Positions 1 to 10,110 of a stretch of 42,560 nucleotides of DNA are shown here, one piece after another. This DNA is from an uncultured Clostridia bacterium (GTDB taxonomy: Bacteria; Bacillota; Clostridia; TANB77; CAG-508), in assembly GCA_947625835.1 (NCBI GenBank), contig CANQPY010000011.1:1-42560 (forward strand). The letters run 5' to 3'. A program made the translations under genes and the position numbers. How positions within the stretch are numbered: the stretch's first letter is position 1; each line of letters opens with the position of its first letter. The notes under the pieces were generated by a model, which searched no databases, was not told the DNA's origin, and was given only the letters and a program-made list of their open reading frames with translations.

Positions 1-394
1 GTTTTGCTACTTCTCCTTGTGTTTTGGTCATTTCGTTTTCTAATTTTGCTACGTTTCCACTTAGTTTTGCTACTTCTCCTTGTGTTTTGGTCATTTCGTT
101 TTCTAATTTTGCTACGTTTCCACTTAGTTTTGCTACTTCTTCTTGTGTTTTTGTCAATTCTTTCTTCATTTGTTTTTGTTCTTCATATATGTTTAATAAA
201 ATCTTGTCTCTTTTTTCTTGTCCTTCATATATACTTAATATCATCATATCTCTTTTTTCTTGTCCTTCGTATATACTTAATATCATCATATCTCTTTTTT
301 CTTGTCCTTTGTATATGCTTAATATCATATTGTCCCTTTTTTCTTGTCCTTCGTATATGTTTAATAGTAAATCATCTCTTTGTTTTTCTGTCAT
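1..394 (-). CDS. Coiled-coil repeat protein, 3' part outside window
   Basis: Reading from an ATG at 394, preceded by AAGAAGGT, the frame stays open to the window edge, about 131 residues. The protein has two repeat types. The first is a 14-residue unit of the form NIYEGQEKRDxMIL, present about five times. The second is a 21-residue unit containing LSGNVAKLENEMTKTQGE, repeated nearly identically at DNA level (63-bp period). Heptad-like spacing of hydrophobic residues and many charged residues predict a long coiled coil. No signal peptide or catalytic motif is visible. The family resembles small phage- or transcription-associated coiled-coil proteins of Clostridia, but I do not recognise a function. 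Repeat identity suggests recent expansion. Confidence 0.75.
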   Translation of the reverse strand, partial: MTEKQRDDLLLNIYEGQEKRDNMILSIYKGQEKRDMMILSIYEGQEKRDMMILSIYEGQEKRDKILLNIYEEQKQMKKELTKTQEEVAKLSGNVAKLENEMTKTQGEVAKLSGNVAKLENEMTKTQGEVAK

Positions 395-666
395 ATTTTA
401 CCTTCTTTCTATTTTTTTGAACTATTTGTGTTACCTATTATATACTACTCATACTTATATGTCAAGAAAAACTTGTCGACAAACTTCGACTTTTTTCTGT
501 TATAATGTTACTGTCTAAGCTAAATTTAATTTTATACAAGTCTAAACTATAACCTGTTATTACTTCCTGTAATTAAACTGTAATCAATATTTAATATTAT
601 TGAAATACTTTATTTTGTAATTTGTAGTATAATAGAATGTAGATTATACTAAGGAGAATTATAAAT

Positions 667-1768
667 ATGAGTATAGAAACAGATTTAAAAAAAGATGGAA
701 TTGAAGTAATACAATCTCTAGATACTTTAAAAATTAATTCAATAGCAAGAAATATTGCTCAAAAAATTTGTGATACCTTTCCTAATTATGGTTTTAATCA
801 AAATGATTTATTTATAAAATTGTCTAGATTAAATATGTATAAGGCAAAAATGCCTGAACGGTATGGCAGAAGCAAATTATTTTTATAAAAATACTTCTAT
901 TTATTTTAACGAACATATTTCAGATAATGATTTAGAAGAATTTGCAATGCACGAATGCATTCATTACTTACAAGAAGTAAAAGATAAAAAAAATTATTTA
1001 GTAAGAATGGGGCTTTGTGACTATACAGAATTTAAAATATATGGTTTAGGTTTAAATGAAGCAGCTGTTCAATTAATGGCATCTCGAATAAATGCTATGC
1101 CAAAAGAATCAGTTAAATATTTTGGAATTAATTTTGACACAATTAGCCCTTCTTGTTATCCGTTAGAATGTTGCCTAGTAAATCAATTAGCATATATAAC
1201 TGGTGAAGATGTTTTATTTGAGAGTACTATAAAAAGCAATGATAATTTTAAAAAAGTTTTTTCTGAATTAACTTCACCAAATACTTTTGTAGCAATTCAA
1301 AATGCAATTGATGATATTTTTAATGATGAAGAAGAAATTATTAAATTAAGTAACAAAATTGCTCAAATTGATGATAGAAATAGAAGAGTAGACGGAATGA
1401 TTAAAAAAATTGATGAATTAAAACATGAAATTTTATTAACATTCATGAGAACACAAAATCTTATTATTTCTAGCTATTTTGATAAAGCTTTTAATCAAAT
1501 TTATGACTTAGATGGTATTGAAAAGTATAGGCAAAGGTTATATACTTTCCGTGATTTACTAGGATTTACAGAAGGTTATACATTTTTTAATGATTATTAT
1601 GTTTCAAAAATGGAAGAATTGGATGATAAATATAATTTAATAGAAAATGGCCAATTTGAAACTTCTATTAAATTAGTTACAAAAAAAGAGGGTGTGTTTA
1701 TTAAAATTTTAAAAACTCTTAAGAAAATAATTTTTGGTTCATCAACAGAACAAGAAAATATTGATTAA
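667..1768 (+). CDS. HExxH metallopeptidase-like protein, needs +1 shift at CGG
   Basis: The start is an ATG after AAGGAGAATTATAAAT. Residues 1-64 are read in frame; then CGG at 859-861 must be skipped by +1, giving ...KMPEG-MAEANYFYKN... and a 366-residue protein. After the shift a motif HECIHYLQ (about residue 97) matches the HExxH zinc-binding pattern, placed in a helix after a short beta stretch (TSIYFNEH), as in small Zn peptidases. The C-terminal half is helical and charged, with no membrane segment. The substrate is unknown. The gene stands alone and ends at a strong terminator. Without the shift only 73 residues are made and the zinc motif is lost. The peptidase role is inference from the motif only. 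Confidence 0.7.
859..862 (+). other. +1 recoding site GAA-CGG-T (metallopeptidase-like gene)
   Basis: In-frame CGG after GAA. Reading GGT instead restores Gly65 and the open frame to the stop at 1766. This is the only plus-strand site and one of two CGGT sites. Confidence 0.85.
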
Positions 1769-1770
1769 TT

Positions 1771-1802
1771 AAAAAAGGCTTTATAATTATAAAGCCTTTT
1801 TT
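1771..1802 (+). terminator. Rho-independent terminator
   Basis: A 12-bp near-perfect stem (AAAAGGCTTTATA / TATAAAGCCTTTT) with T-run lies directly after the stop of the metallopeptidase-like gene. The A-run on the other side may let it serve the opposing gltA transcript too. Confidence 0.85.
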
Positions 1803-1809
1803 ACAGTTT

Positions 1810-1850
1810 GTTATGTAGCTGGGAGTTATTAATAAAAATATATTGAACTT
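1810..1850 (+). repeat. Solo end of the repeat element also found at 29027-29277
   Basis: About 41 bases match, in opposite orientation and with two or three differences, the left end of the palindromic element at 29027-29066 (shared core GTAGCTGGGAGTTATTAATA). Here only one end is present, placed between two convergent genes. Confidence 0.65.
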
Positions 1851-1884
1851 TTAAATTTAAATTGAATTATAACAAGTTATTTGC

Positions 1885-3161
1885 TCATTTTAAATTTTTT
1901 ATTATATTTTTAGCTGCTTCTCTTCCAGAATATGATGCCCATGCAACCGTTGATTTTGTACCTGCTAAATCTCCTCCTGCATAAATTTTTGGATTAGACG
2001 TTTGATATTCTTCGTTTATTTCAATGTTTCCCCATTTATTTGTTTTTAGTCCAAAGTCTTTTACATATGGTTCTACATTAGAGCCAAGTGCCATAATAAT
2101 ATAATCTGCATCAATTTCATAATTGCTATTTTCAATATTTACAGGCACTAACCTTTCGTCATCTTCTTTTTTTATAAGTTCTGTTTTTATTAATTCTACT
2201 TTTTCTACTTTATTTTTTCCTATTATTTTTACAATATTATTTTGAAATAAAAATTCAATTCCTTCTTTTTTTGCATCTTGTATTTCCTTTTCTTCTGCTG
2301 GCATTTGTTCTTCTGCTCTTCTGTAAATTACTTTAACTTCCCTGGCACCTAATCTTTTAATGGTTCTAGCACAATCCATTGCTACATTTCCGCCACCAAT
2401 AACACATGCTATTTTATTTTTATAGTCTGGATGTAAATTATATTCTAAAAGCTCATTTCCACCGAATTACACCTTGTAGGTCTTCTCCGTTTAACACCCA
2501 TTTTAGATGATTTATTTGCTCCAATGCTCAAAAATATTGCATCATATTGTTTTTCTAAATCTTGAAGATATAAATTTTTTCCTAGTTCTTGATTATATTT
2601 TACATCAATTCCTAATTTTAATATTTTTTTTACTGCTTTTTCTACTATTTCTTTTTCTAGTCTAAAATCTGGAATTCCATGTATTAATAATCCTCCCAAA
2701 TAATTATATTTTTCATATATAGTTACTTGAAATCCGTTTCTTGCTAAAAAAGCTGCCGCAGTTAGACCAGCAGGTCCTCCGCCTACAATTGCTATTTTTT
2801 TATTATTTTTCTTTTCTTTTATCTCTTCTTCATAGCAATTTTTCAAACTATTTTCTTCTGGAATATTATCAAATACAAAACTTTCTAATTCTCCTATAGA
2901 AACTGGTTCTGATTTTATTCCTCTTACGCAAGATCCTTGGCATTGCCTTTTATGTGGGCAGATTCTTCCACATATTCCTAGAAGTACTGTTGTTTGTGAT
3001 AAAATTTCGTATGCCTTATTTAAATTTCCTAATTTTACTTGTTCTATAAATACTGGTATATTATTTCCCAATGGGCATCCTTTTTTAGAACATGGTTTTG
3101 CTGGGCAATTTAGGCAATAACTTGCTTTTTTATTTATTTCGTCTATTTCTAATTTTTGCAT
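1885..3161 (-). CDS. gltA: Glutamate synthase (NADPH) small-chain type oxidoreductase, two +1 shifts
   Basis: FAD- and NADPH-dependent oxidoreductase of the glutamate synthase small-subunit/NfnB type. The N-terminal domain has cysteine clusters for Fe-S centres (CLNCPAKPC, CPLGNNIP, GRICPHKRQCQGSC). An FAD dinucleotide fold follows (IVGGGPAGLTAAAFLARNG), then an NAD(P)H fold (VIGGGNVAMDCAR) and the C-terminal FAD motif (YAGGDLAG). Two in-frame CGG codons at residues 225 and 233 interrupt it; reading both +1 gives KMGVKGEDLQGVIGGNELLE and a 424-residue protein in one frame. Without shifts the product stops before the NADPH domain. The stop is TGA, which shows UGA is not reassigned here. First in position, last in transcription, of a long minus-strand gene run. 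Confidence 0.9.
2461..2464 (-). other. +1 recoding site ATT-CGG-T (gltA, second)
   Basis: In-frame CGG after ATT once the first gltA shift is applied, eight codons downstream of it. Skipping C gives VIGGNE, continuous with the NADPH-binding half. Confidence 0.88.
2486..2489 (-). other. +1 recoding site AAA-CGG-A (gltA, first)
   Basis: In-frame CGG after AAA at residue 225. Skipping C gives GVKGEDLQGV, the conserved linker of the family. AAA followed by C offers no cognate re-pairing in +1, which argues against P-site slippage. Confidence 0.88.
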
Positions 3162-3204
3162 TTTGATTTATTTCTTCCTTTCTATGTTTTTGCATTTTAC
3201 ATTT

Positions 3205-3753
3205 TTAAGTTTTTTCTACTACTAATTTTAAATCATTTATAAAATCAATTTTTTTTGTTTCATCACGAAGTAAAGCTGCAGGATGCCAAGTTGGCATGTA
3301 ATATATTCCTTTTTTCTCTATCCATTTTCCTCTTGATTGTGTTATTCCATATTCTTTTCCTAAAATATTTTTTAGTGCTACACTTCCGAAGTAATACAAT
3401 AATTTTGGGTTGTACTAAAACTACTTGATTTCTTAAATAATCTAAACATGCTACTGCTTCGTCATCTTCTGGGTTTCTGTTTCCTGGTGGTCTACATTTC
3501 ACAATGTTTGCAATATAAACTTCTTCTCTCTTTATTCCAACCGCTTGAAAAGCCATGTCCATTAATTTTCCAGCTCTTCCTACAAATGGTTCTCCGAAGT
3601 CTGTCTTCATCTGCTCCGAGGTCCTTCTCCTATAAACATGATTTTGGCATTTTTATTTCCTACACCAAATACAATGTTTTGTCTTGTTTGACACAATTTG
3701 CATTTTTTGCAGTCTTTAATTGATTCTTCTAATTCTTCCCATGTTTCAAACAT
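3205..3753 (-). CDS. Family 4 (Fe-S) uracil-DNA glycosylase, three +1 shifts
   Basis: Removes uracil from DNA. ATG at 3753 lies five bases after GGAG. The protein reads MFETWEELEESIKDCKKCKLC... with the CxxC pair of the type 4 Fe-S cluster, then motif 1 FIGEGPGADED, GEPFVGRAGKLMD, NIVKCRPPGNRNP and the C-terminal motif MPTWHPAALLR. Total is 181 residues, normal for the family. Three in-frame CGG codons (residues 46, 53, 122) each need a +1 shift; all three glycines are conserved family positions, two of them in the uracil-binding motif region. Unshifted translation ends within the first third. It follows pgeF closely and is probably co-transcribed with it. Confidence 0.92.
3385..3388 (-). other. 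+1 recoding site CTT-CGG-A (udg, third)
   Basis: In-frame CGG after CTT. The shift gives IIVLLGSVALKNILG, the conserved core strand and turn, and opens the frame to the stop at 3207. Confidence 0.9.
3593..3596 (-). other. +1 recoding site CTT-CGG-A (udg, second)
   Basis: In-frame CGG after CTT, seven codons after the first site. The shift restores LGEPFVGRAGK. Confidence 0.9.
3615..3618 (-). other. +1 recoding site CCT-CGG-A (udg, first)
   Basis: In-frame CGG after CCT at residue 46. The shift restores GEGPGADED, the catalytic motif 1 of family 4 UDG. Confidence 0.92.
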
Positions 3754-3762
3754 CTTTTACTC

Positions 3763-4584
3763 CTATTTTAGCTCTATAATTGCAGTGTTTAATCCATATC
3801 CTGCTTTTTCTACTCTAAATGAATGAATTAAATTAGAATTGCAAACACTACAAATTCCACTATCTATTATATTTTCTTCTTTTAAGCCTTGTTTTTTTAG
3901 TAATATTTGATTGATTTTTACTGTGTCTATATTCCATTTTTTATTTGGAATTGTTTCTGTTATCCATAAATTTTCAGCTTGTTTAATATCTTGAAATTCT
4001 GCTAAAAATTCATTTTTTACTTCTTCTTCTACTTCAAAATGACACTTCCTAATACTTGGTGCTATGCAACATATTATATTTTCTGGCTTGCAATCAAATT
4101 CTTTTTGCATTTTTTGTACTGTTTTTACTGATATTCTTTGCAGTGTTCCCCTCCAACCAGAGTGAGTATTTGCAATTACTTTTTTTACTGGGTCAAAGAA
4201 AAGTAATAAAATACAGTCCGCATTTGTTGTTGCAAGTATTAAATTTTTTTTATTTGTTATTAGTCCGTCTGTTTTGCTATATTGGCTTAAGTTAAAATCT
4301 GGTTTATCCAAATTAAATTTTTGTGTTACAATTTTTACTCTATCTGTATGTTCTTGATTTGTTTTTACTAAATTTTTTTCGTTACTTTCTATTGCTTTAC
4401 ACAAATTTTTATAATCTTGAAGTGCTTTGGTATAATCACTTTCTGATGATGTCCTATAATTTTTGTCTACCCCTAGGCTATATGCATGATTGATTATATC
4501 TTTATATTCCAAGAGTTTTCTAAATTGTAAATATTCTATGCCATTTTTCTGTATGTGCACTACATTTTCATTTGATAAATCCAT
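3763..4584 (-). CDS. pgeF: Multicopper polyphenol oxidoreductase / peptidoglycan editing factor (PgeF, DUF152)
   Basis: 273 residues, normal for YlmD/YfiH/PgeF proteins. Visible family motifs are TTNADCILLLFFDP, NTHSGWRGTLQRI (zinc-binding His of the HSGWRG motif), the CIAPSIRKCHFEV stretch and the C-terminal CSVCNSNLIHSFR. PgeF-like proteins act on purine nucleosides or correct misplaced Ser in cell-wall precursors; which applies here is not visible. Its ATG abuts the addB stop. It contains no CGG codon and is intact. Confidence 0.92.
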   Translation of the reverse strand: MDLSNENVVHIQKNGIEYLQFRKLLEYKDIINHAYSLGVDKNYRTSSESDYTKALQDYKNLCKAIESNEKNLVKTNQEHTDRVKIVTQKFNLDKPDFNLSQYSKTDGLITNKKNLILATTNADCILLLFFDPVKKVIANTHSGWRGTLQRISVKTVQKMQKEFDCKPENIICCIAPSIRKCHFEVEEEVKNEFLAEFQDIKQAENLWITETIPNKKWNIDTVKINQILLKKQGLKEENIIDSGICSVCNSNLIHSFRVEKAGYGLNTAIIELK

Positions 4585-7500
4585 TTACACTTTCCCTTCT
4601 ATTTTATTTTTCATTTTTAATATTACATCATCTTTTGATTGTTTATCAAGATAATTATAATTGTTATCTTTCTGTTTTACATTAAATCCGCATATTGATT
4701 TATAACTACAATATTCACATGGTGTTTTTCCATTTTTATTATATGGTTTTAAATTTATATTTCCACTCATAATTTCTTTTGAAATTTCTTTTATTGTAAA
4801 GTCAATATAGTCTTGTAAAATTTTAAATTCTTCTTTATTTACTCCACTTGTCCACTTTTCAATTATATCTCCTGAGACTGTAAGCCCTGCTGGAACTATT
4901 TTAGAGCTTCCACTTTGTAAAGTAGTATCATTCATTTTAATTACTTTTACATCAGCTAAAATTAGTCCCTTCATCTTAAAGTTTTTCCTAATTAGTTCTT
5001 CAATTTCTTCGTCTGAAACTTTTTTTTCTGAATTTACTATTTGTTCTAATAAAGAAAAATAAAATACTCCTGCTGGCATAAAGTCTTCTTCTTTACATAT
5101 AACATTAGAATATGTCAATAATTGAATTTGAAGTCCTGCATATACTTCATTTAAGTCTATGTTTTTGCTAGATGATTTGTAATCAATAATTCTTAAATAT
5201 TTTCCTTCTTCTCCGATTAGCAGTATCAACTCTGTCTATTTTACCAGTAATTTCAACTTTTTTTCCATCTTCTAGGTTTAAAATAACTGGCTCAAATTTA
5301 ACCTCTGTTCCTGAAATTGAAAAGTCACTATATATAAGGGTTTGTATTATATATTTTAATGCTTTTGTTACCATTTTTTTTAGTCTTTGTACTAAAATTT
5401 TATATTTTGTGGTTGCCTTAAAAATTAAATTTTTGTTTATTTTTAAGTTTTCTTCAATTATTTTTGATACTATCTCATAAATTTCATCTTCTTGTAATTC
5501 TTTTAAATCAATTTCTTTTTCTTTAGCTTCTTTGAAAAATTCATCAATTGTTTCGTGCATAAAAGAACCTGTTTCAAAATTGTAAACTTTTAATTCTTCT
5601 TTTTCTTTTAATCTTAACCCATATTGCAAATAGTATGAAAATGCACATTTTTGGTAGGTTTCTAATTTTGAGACACTTGTATGCAACACATTTCCATATA
5701 ATTTTTCTATATTTTCTTTTGCTATTTTTTGTGGTAAATTAGTATATTCTAATCCTTTTAAATCATTTTCTAATTTTTCTTGCCATTCTACTTTTTCTTT
5801 ATAGTAATTATAAATTTCATACCAAATTTGAGGAATTTTTTCATCTTTTTTTAGTTTTGCAATGTTTTCTAATAGTTCTTCATATGTTACTTTTTCGTTT
5901 AATATTTCATATTCTTTTTCAATTTGATCACTTTTCTCTTTTAATTTAGGATATATTCTTTTTATTTTGCTAATTAAAATTGAAGGTCTTGAAGCATTTC
6001 CTTCTTTGTTAGATGCTATATAAGATAAATATAATTTATTTTCTGCTGTGGTAAATGCTTTATATATATTAAAATTATCCTCATATAATCTTTCTTGTGT
6101 TCCTTTTGCAAGCTCTAAGCCATCTTGTTTTAAAATATTTCTATCTTCATCATCTAAAAAGCCTTCATCTTTATTTACTTTTGGAAAATTTCCGTCATTT
6201 AAACCTATAATAAATACTACTTTTACTTTATGGCTTCTAGAACGGTCAACGTCTCCAAATGTTACTTGGTCTTGTGTTGCTGGGATTTTCCCTAAGCCAC
6301 TATTTTTTAAGCCAACTTTTAGAATTTTTAAATATTCATCCGTATTTGCTTTTTGTTTTCCAAATACTAAAATTATTTCGTCAAATAATTCCAAAATAAT
6401 TTGATAACTTTGTTTATATTCTTTTGCTAAGTCTAATAAATTTTTTTCTTCTAAGTTTTGTATTTTTTCTGCTATTTTTTCTTCTATCTGCTGATTTTGA
6501 AGAAATTCATATAGTTCTTTGGTTATTGCTTCAAATGTTTTTTCTTTATTTATTTTTTCTTTTAGTTTCAAGAAAGGCTGAATAATTTGTTTTCTTAGTT
6601 CGTTTAATCTTTTAACTCTATCATTTTGCTCAATATCATATTCAAAGTCTTTTTCCCATTTGTTATATTGAATTCCCCATTTTGTACAGTAATTTTCTAA
6701 TTCAAAGATTTCATCTGGTTCAATTTTTATTAGACCAAGTTTCAAATAATTAAAAATACTATCTCTAGAAAAGTTTTTATTTAATACTTCTAAGATTGCA
6801 AGTACATATTGAATAATAATATTTTGATTTACATCTCTTTTTTCATCAATAAATACTGGAATATTATATTTAGAAAAAATTGCTCTAACTAATGAAGAAT
6901 ATTCTTCCATATTTTTTGATATTATTGCAATGTCTTTATATCTTATATTTTCGTTATAAATTAGTTTAGTAATTTGTTTTGCAATGTTTTCTATTTCTGA
7001 ATATGGATTTTGTGCTAAAAATAATTGTAAGTTTTCCACATTTTTTTCATATTTTGTGATTTTACTACTATTAATATTTTTGCTTAAATGTTCTAATTCT
7101 GGTGTTTTAAAGCGGTATTGCTCATTTAAGGATACAGGCTGTTCTAATTGTAAGTTATTTTCATTTATCATATTCCAAAGTTTTGCTATTGTAATTTTAT
7201 TTGAATAAAAAATGTCTATGTCTGGATTTGTATTTATATTTAAGTCTTCTGTACATATTGTTATATTAACTTGTTTTGCTTGTTTTACAAATTCTTTAAT
7301 GACTTCATATTCTTGATGAGTAAAACCTGAAAATTCATCTAAGTATATTATACTATTCTTTATTATATCTGTTTTTCCTATGTTTTGAGCTAAAATATTT
7401 AGTAAGTCATTTTCATCTATATATTGATTTTTTATTTGTTCTTCAAATTTTTCGTAGACTAGAGTAATGTCTTTTAATTTCGTTTTTAAATAGATATTTT

Positions 7501-7924
7501 CGGTTTTTTCAATTTCTTTTTGTAGGTCAGTTACTGATATTTTGTGTTGTTTAAATTCTGTTATAGCTGACATACATAAATCAATGTTTTCATCTGACTT
7601 TCCTAAAAATTTTAAATCTTTTTTATATTTATTTAATATGTTGTAAATAAGCATTGCTTTGCCAGATTCAGATAAGTTGGTTTTTGTGCTTCCTCCAATT
7701 TCATTAATTACTCTATATGCCATTCTACTTAAATGCACTACTTCAGCATTTAATATTGCATTGGAAGGAACAGCTTTCATTAGCTTTTCTTCTGCTGTAA
7801 ATGAAAACTGTTCTGGTGTAATCATATAAATTTTATTTTCTTCATTTATTTTTTTTGCTATTTCTGAATAGCAGTATCTACTTTTTCCACTTCCTGGTTT
7901 TCCATATATGATTCTTAATCCCAT
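4585..7924 (-). CDS. addB: AddB helicase-nuclease subunit, one +1 shift
   Basis: AddB subunit of the AddAB recombination helicase-nuclease. The start is ATG with Walker A GKPGSGKS at residues 8-15. A UvrD-like but degenerate helicase body follows, with the block SRSHKVKVVFIIGLNDGNFP, then the C-terminal RecB-family nuclease with Fe-S cysteines (KCAFSYYLQYG and CEYCSYKSIC). In-frame CGG at residue 904 splits the nuclease active site: GKIDRVD lies upstream and LRIIDYKSS downstream. The +1 reading TANGEEGKYLRIIDYKS gives 1112 residues, typical for clostridial AddB. Without the shift the nuclease cannot form. addA is not in the window. Downstream pgeF starts at the adjacent base. Confidence 0.93.
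5212..5215 (-). other. +1 recoding site AAT-CGG-A (addB)
   Basis: In-frame CGG after AAT, 903 codons into addB. The shift joins the two halves of the nuclease motif. Confidence 0.92.
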
Positions 7925-7951
7925 TTTTACTCCTTTTGTTTCTAAATTATT

Positions 7952-10084
7952 TTAGAAGGCGCCTCCTCCTCCGGCCGCCTCCGCCACCACCAGAGAATCC
8001 ACCTCCGCCAGAGAAGCCACCGCCTCCGGCCACTTGAGTATCCGCCTCCGCTTCCCATTTTGCTAAGCATTTTAGTTGTTGTCTCTCCATAAGATTTCAT
8101 AAATCTTCTGTCTAAGCTAGCATAGGTGTAAAACATTCCATAATCTGATGTAATAAAATCAGCAAATGATGTATTTATCATTAAATTTTCTAAGTCTTCA
8201 TCTAAGTGTAATCCTTTTATTCTTTTTACAATTTTACGTGCTATTCCAAAGCTAACACTATAACTTAAATATTGCTCCCATAATGTAACTTGTTCAATGT
8301 CTCTATCTTCCATTAAACTATAATTTTCAATTTTATCTTTTAGGGCATTTAGTTTGCTATAGTCTTCGATCATAATGCTATTGTTTTTTAGCATTAGGTT
8401 ATCTGTTAATATTAGAATTGTTGCTATACAAATTAATACTTCATCTGCTACAATATATTTTTCAGGTGAAATTATTGCGGTTAAAAGTATTATTATTCCA
8501 AAAAGTACAAGTAAACTTACTGTTGTTGTTACTACTTTTTGACCTGTTATTCTTTGTACAACTTTATTGATTTTATGCCTTGTTATGATAATTAAATTAA
8601 TTGGTACATATATTAATCCCATAAATAGAGGGAATAAAGGTATCATATAAACAAAGAAAATTATTAAAATACTTGCTGAAATTTCAGAATTGTATATTTC
8701 AAGGCCATTAAACATTACATGTTTATATATAACTAAAATACTTAATATAAACAAAAATACATTAAATGCTCTTAATAAAAGTGGTACTTTTGCTTTATTT
8801 GCACCTTTTACTGCTAAATTTTCTTCTACTAATTTGTTTAGTTCTTTAAACTTTTTGTTTGCTTCTTTTTCTTTTGGCATATTCTCTAATCTTCTATTTA
8901 ATACTACTTTTTCTTTAGAGTCAAATACCCAATCATATACATATTTTTCAATGCTATCCATTTTATTTTCTAATTGTTTGTTTTTGCTGATTTCATAAAG
9001 GTAATTGTCTTTACCCATAGACTGTTTTATATCCAAAAGAATTATTTTTTTGTTTATTAAACTTAATATAACTGCTATGATGTCTCTTGCTAAAATTGTT
9101 CTACTTCCTTGGATACATCCGAGCAAGCATTGGATTGTATTTTTCAAATAATTCTTCTTCATTTAAATTGCTTATAGGATATTTTTTATCTTTTTCAAAA
9201 ATTAACATTAAAATAACCCAATAAACAAATAAGCATACTGCAAAAATTATAATCTTTCCTGTAAAAGCATCTTTTTCTTCTTTGTTTTCTATAATTGCAT
9301 TTTCATCTTCATATACCATTTCTTTAGCATCTATGTAAGAAAGTTTTTCTGCATATGGAATGTTACTATTATTAAATAATACTCTTGTTGCTACATATTG
9401 CCCTGGCTTAATATTTTCAACTTTAAAATTACTATGGCTATTGTCTATAATTTTTGATACTCCATTATATGGTCCATGAGCCCAAATATTGATTTCTTCT
9501 GTGTTTCCTGGTATGTAGATGTCTATATTTAATTTTTCTATTTCTACTTCCCAGCCGCCACCAATAAAGTTATAGTATAATTCTCCAATATCATTATGCT
9601 TTACACATAAATTATTAATTGTATAATCAATTCTAAATGTTTTTGTTGTGTCTTCTGATGGTGAATATACTTTTATTTGTTGCATATCATATTCTTTTGT
9701 AATTGTATATACATTATTATTTCCATTGTAAGCATAGTCTGTTTGAGTAAATTGGTTTTCTACTCCATTTTGCATTAAATATACACCTTTTACATCAATT
9801 CCAGTTCCATTATAAAAGCTATCGTCTATACTACTTTCTTGTTCAATTTCTTCAAATGTTGTATCTTCTAAGTTATATGGAATATTAATATAAATTCCAT
9901 TATAGCTTCCATTGAATTTATATGTTAGTTCTTGCTCTATACTAACAGAACCATCTTGATTTATGGTTGCTTGTATGTCCATGTTTTCAATTTTATAGCT
10001 TTTTGCTTGTACAGTATTTTTAGATATGAATAGTATTACAATTGCAAATAAAATAATTCCTAATAATTTAACCTTTTTCTTCAT
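7952..10084 (-). CDS. DUF2207 membrane protein with Gly-rich tail, three +1 shifts
   Basis: The N-terminal signal segment (LGIILFAIVILFISKNTVQA) is followed by the extracytoplasmic DUF2207 domain (YKIENMDIQATINQDGSVSI; NLEDTTFEEI). A membrane helix follows near residues 275-295, then a cytoplasmic part with two further membrane helices and the conserved RDIIAVILSLINKK. It ends in a Gly/Ser/Phe-rich tail, as in the family. Full length is 709 residues. CGG codons at residues 322, 686 and 704 each need +1: the first joins NPMLAG to CIQGSRT, the other two keep the tail as glycines (SSGGGGGFSGG...) ending in GAF. Unshifted, the tail becomes Arg/Trp-rich. Role unknown; probably a cell-envelope protein. 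Confidence 0.88.
7970..7973 (-). other. +1 recoding site GGC-CGG-A (DUF2207, third)
   Basis: In-frame CGG six codons before the stop. The shift keeps Gly-Gly and ends in GAF; it would otherwise read past into another frame. Confidence 0.82.
8025..8028 (-). other. +1 recoding site GGC-CGG-A (DUF2207, second)
   Basis: In-frame CGG in the Gly-rich tail. The shift gives SSGGGGGFSGGG, typical of DUF2207 tails, instead of an Arg/Trp run. Confidence 0.87.
9118..9121 (-). other. +1 recoding site GCT-CGG-A (DUF2207, first)
   Basis: In-frame CGG after GCT at residue 322. The shift gives NPMLAGCIQGSRTILARDI, the conserved join of the two halves of DUF2207 proteins. Confidence 0.9.
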
Positions 10085-10110
10085 ATTTTCCCCTTTTACA
10101 TATTAAAATT

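Noticed and set aside
1..420. CRISPR-like or non-coding repeats, and plus-strand leucine/phenylalanine-rich reading frames.
   Set aside because: The repeats code a heptad-like protein on the minus strand with a ribosome site; the plus-strand frames are its shadow.
6048..8998. Long plus-strand reading frames opposite addB and the DUF2207 gene.
   Set aside because: Low-complexity shadows of AT-rich genes, with no ribosome sites or family motifs.
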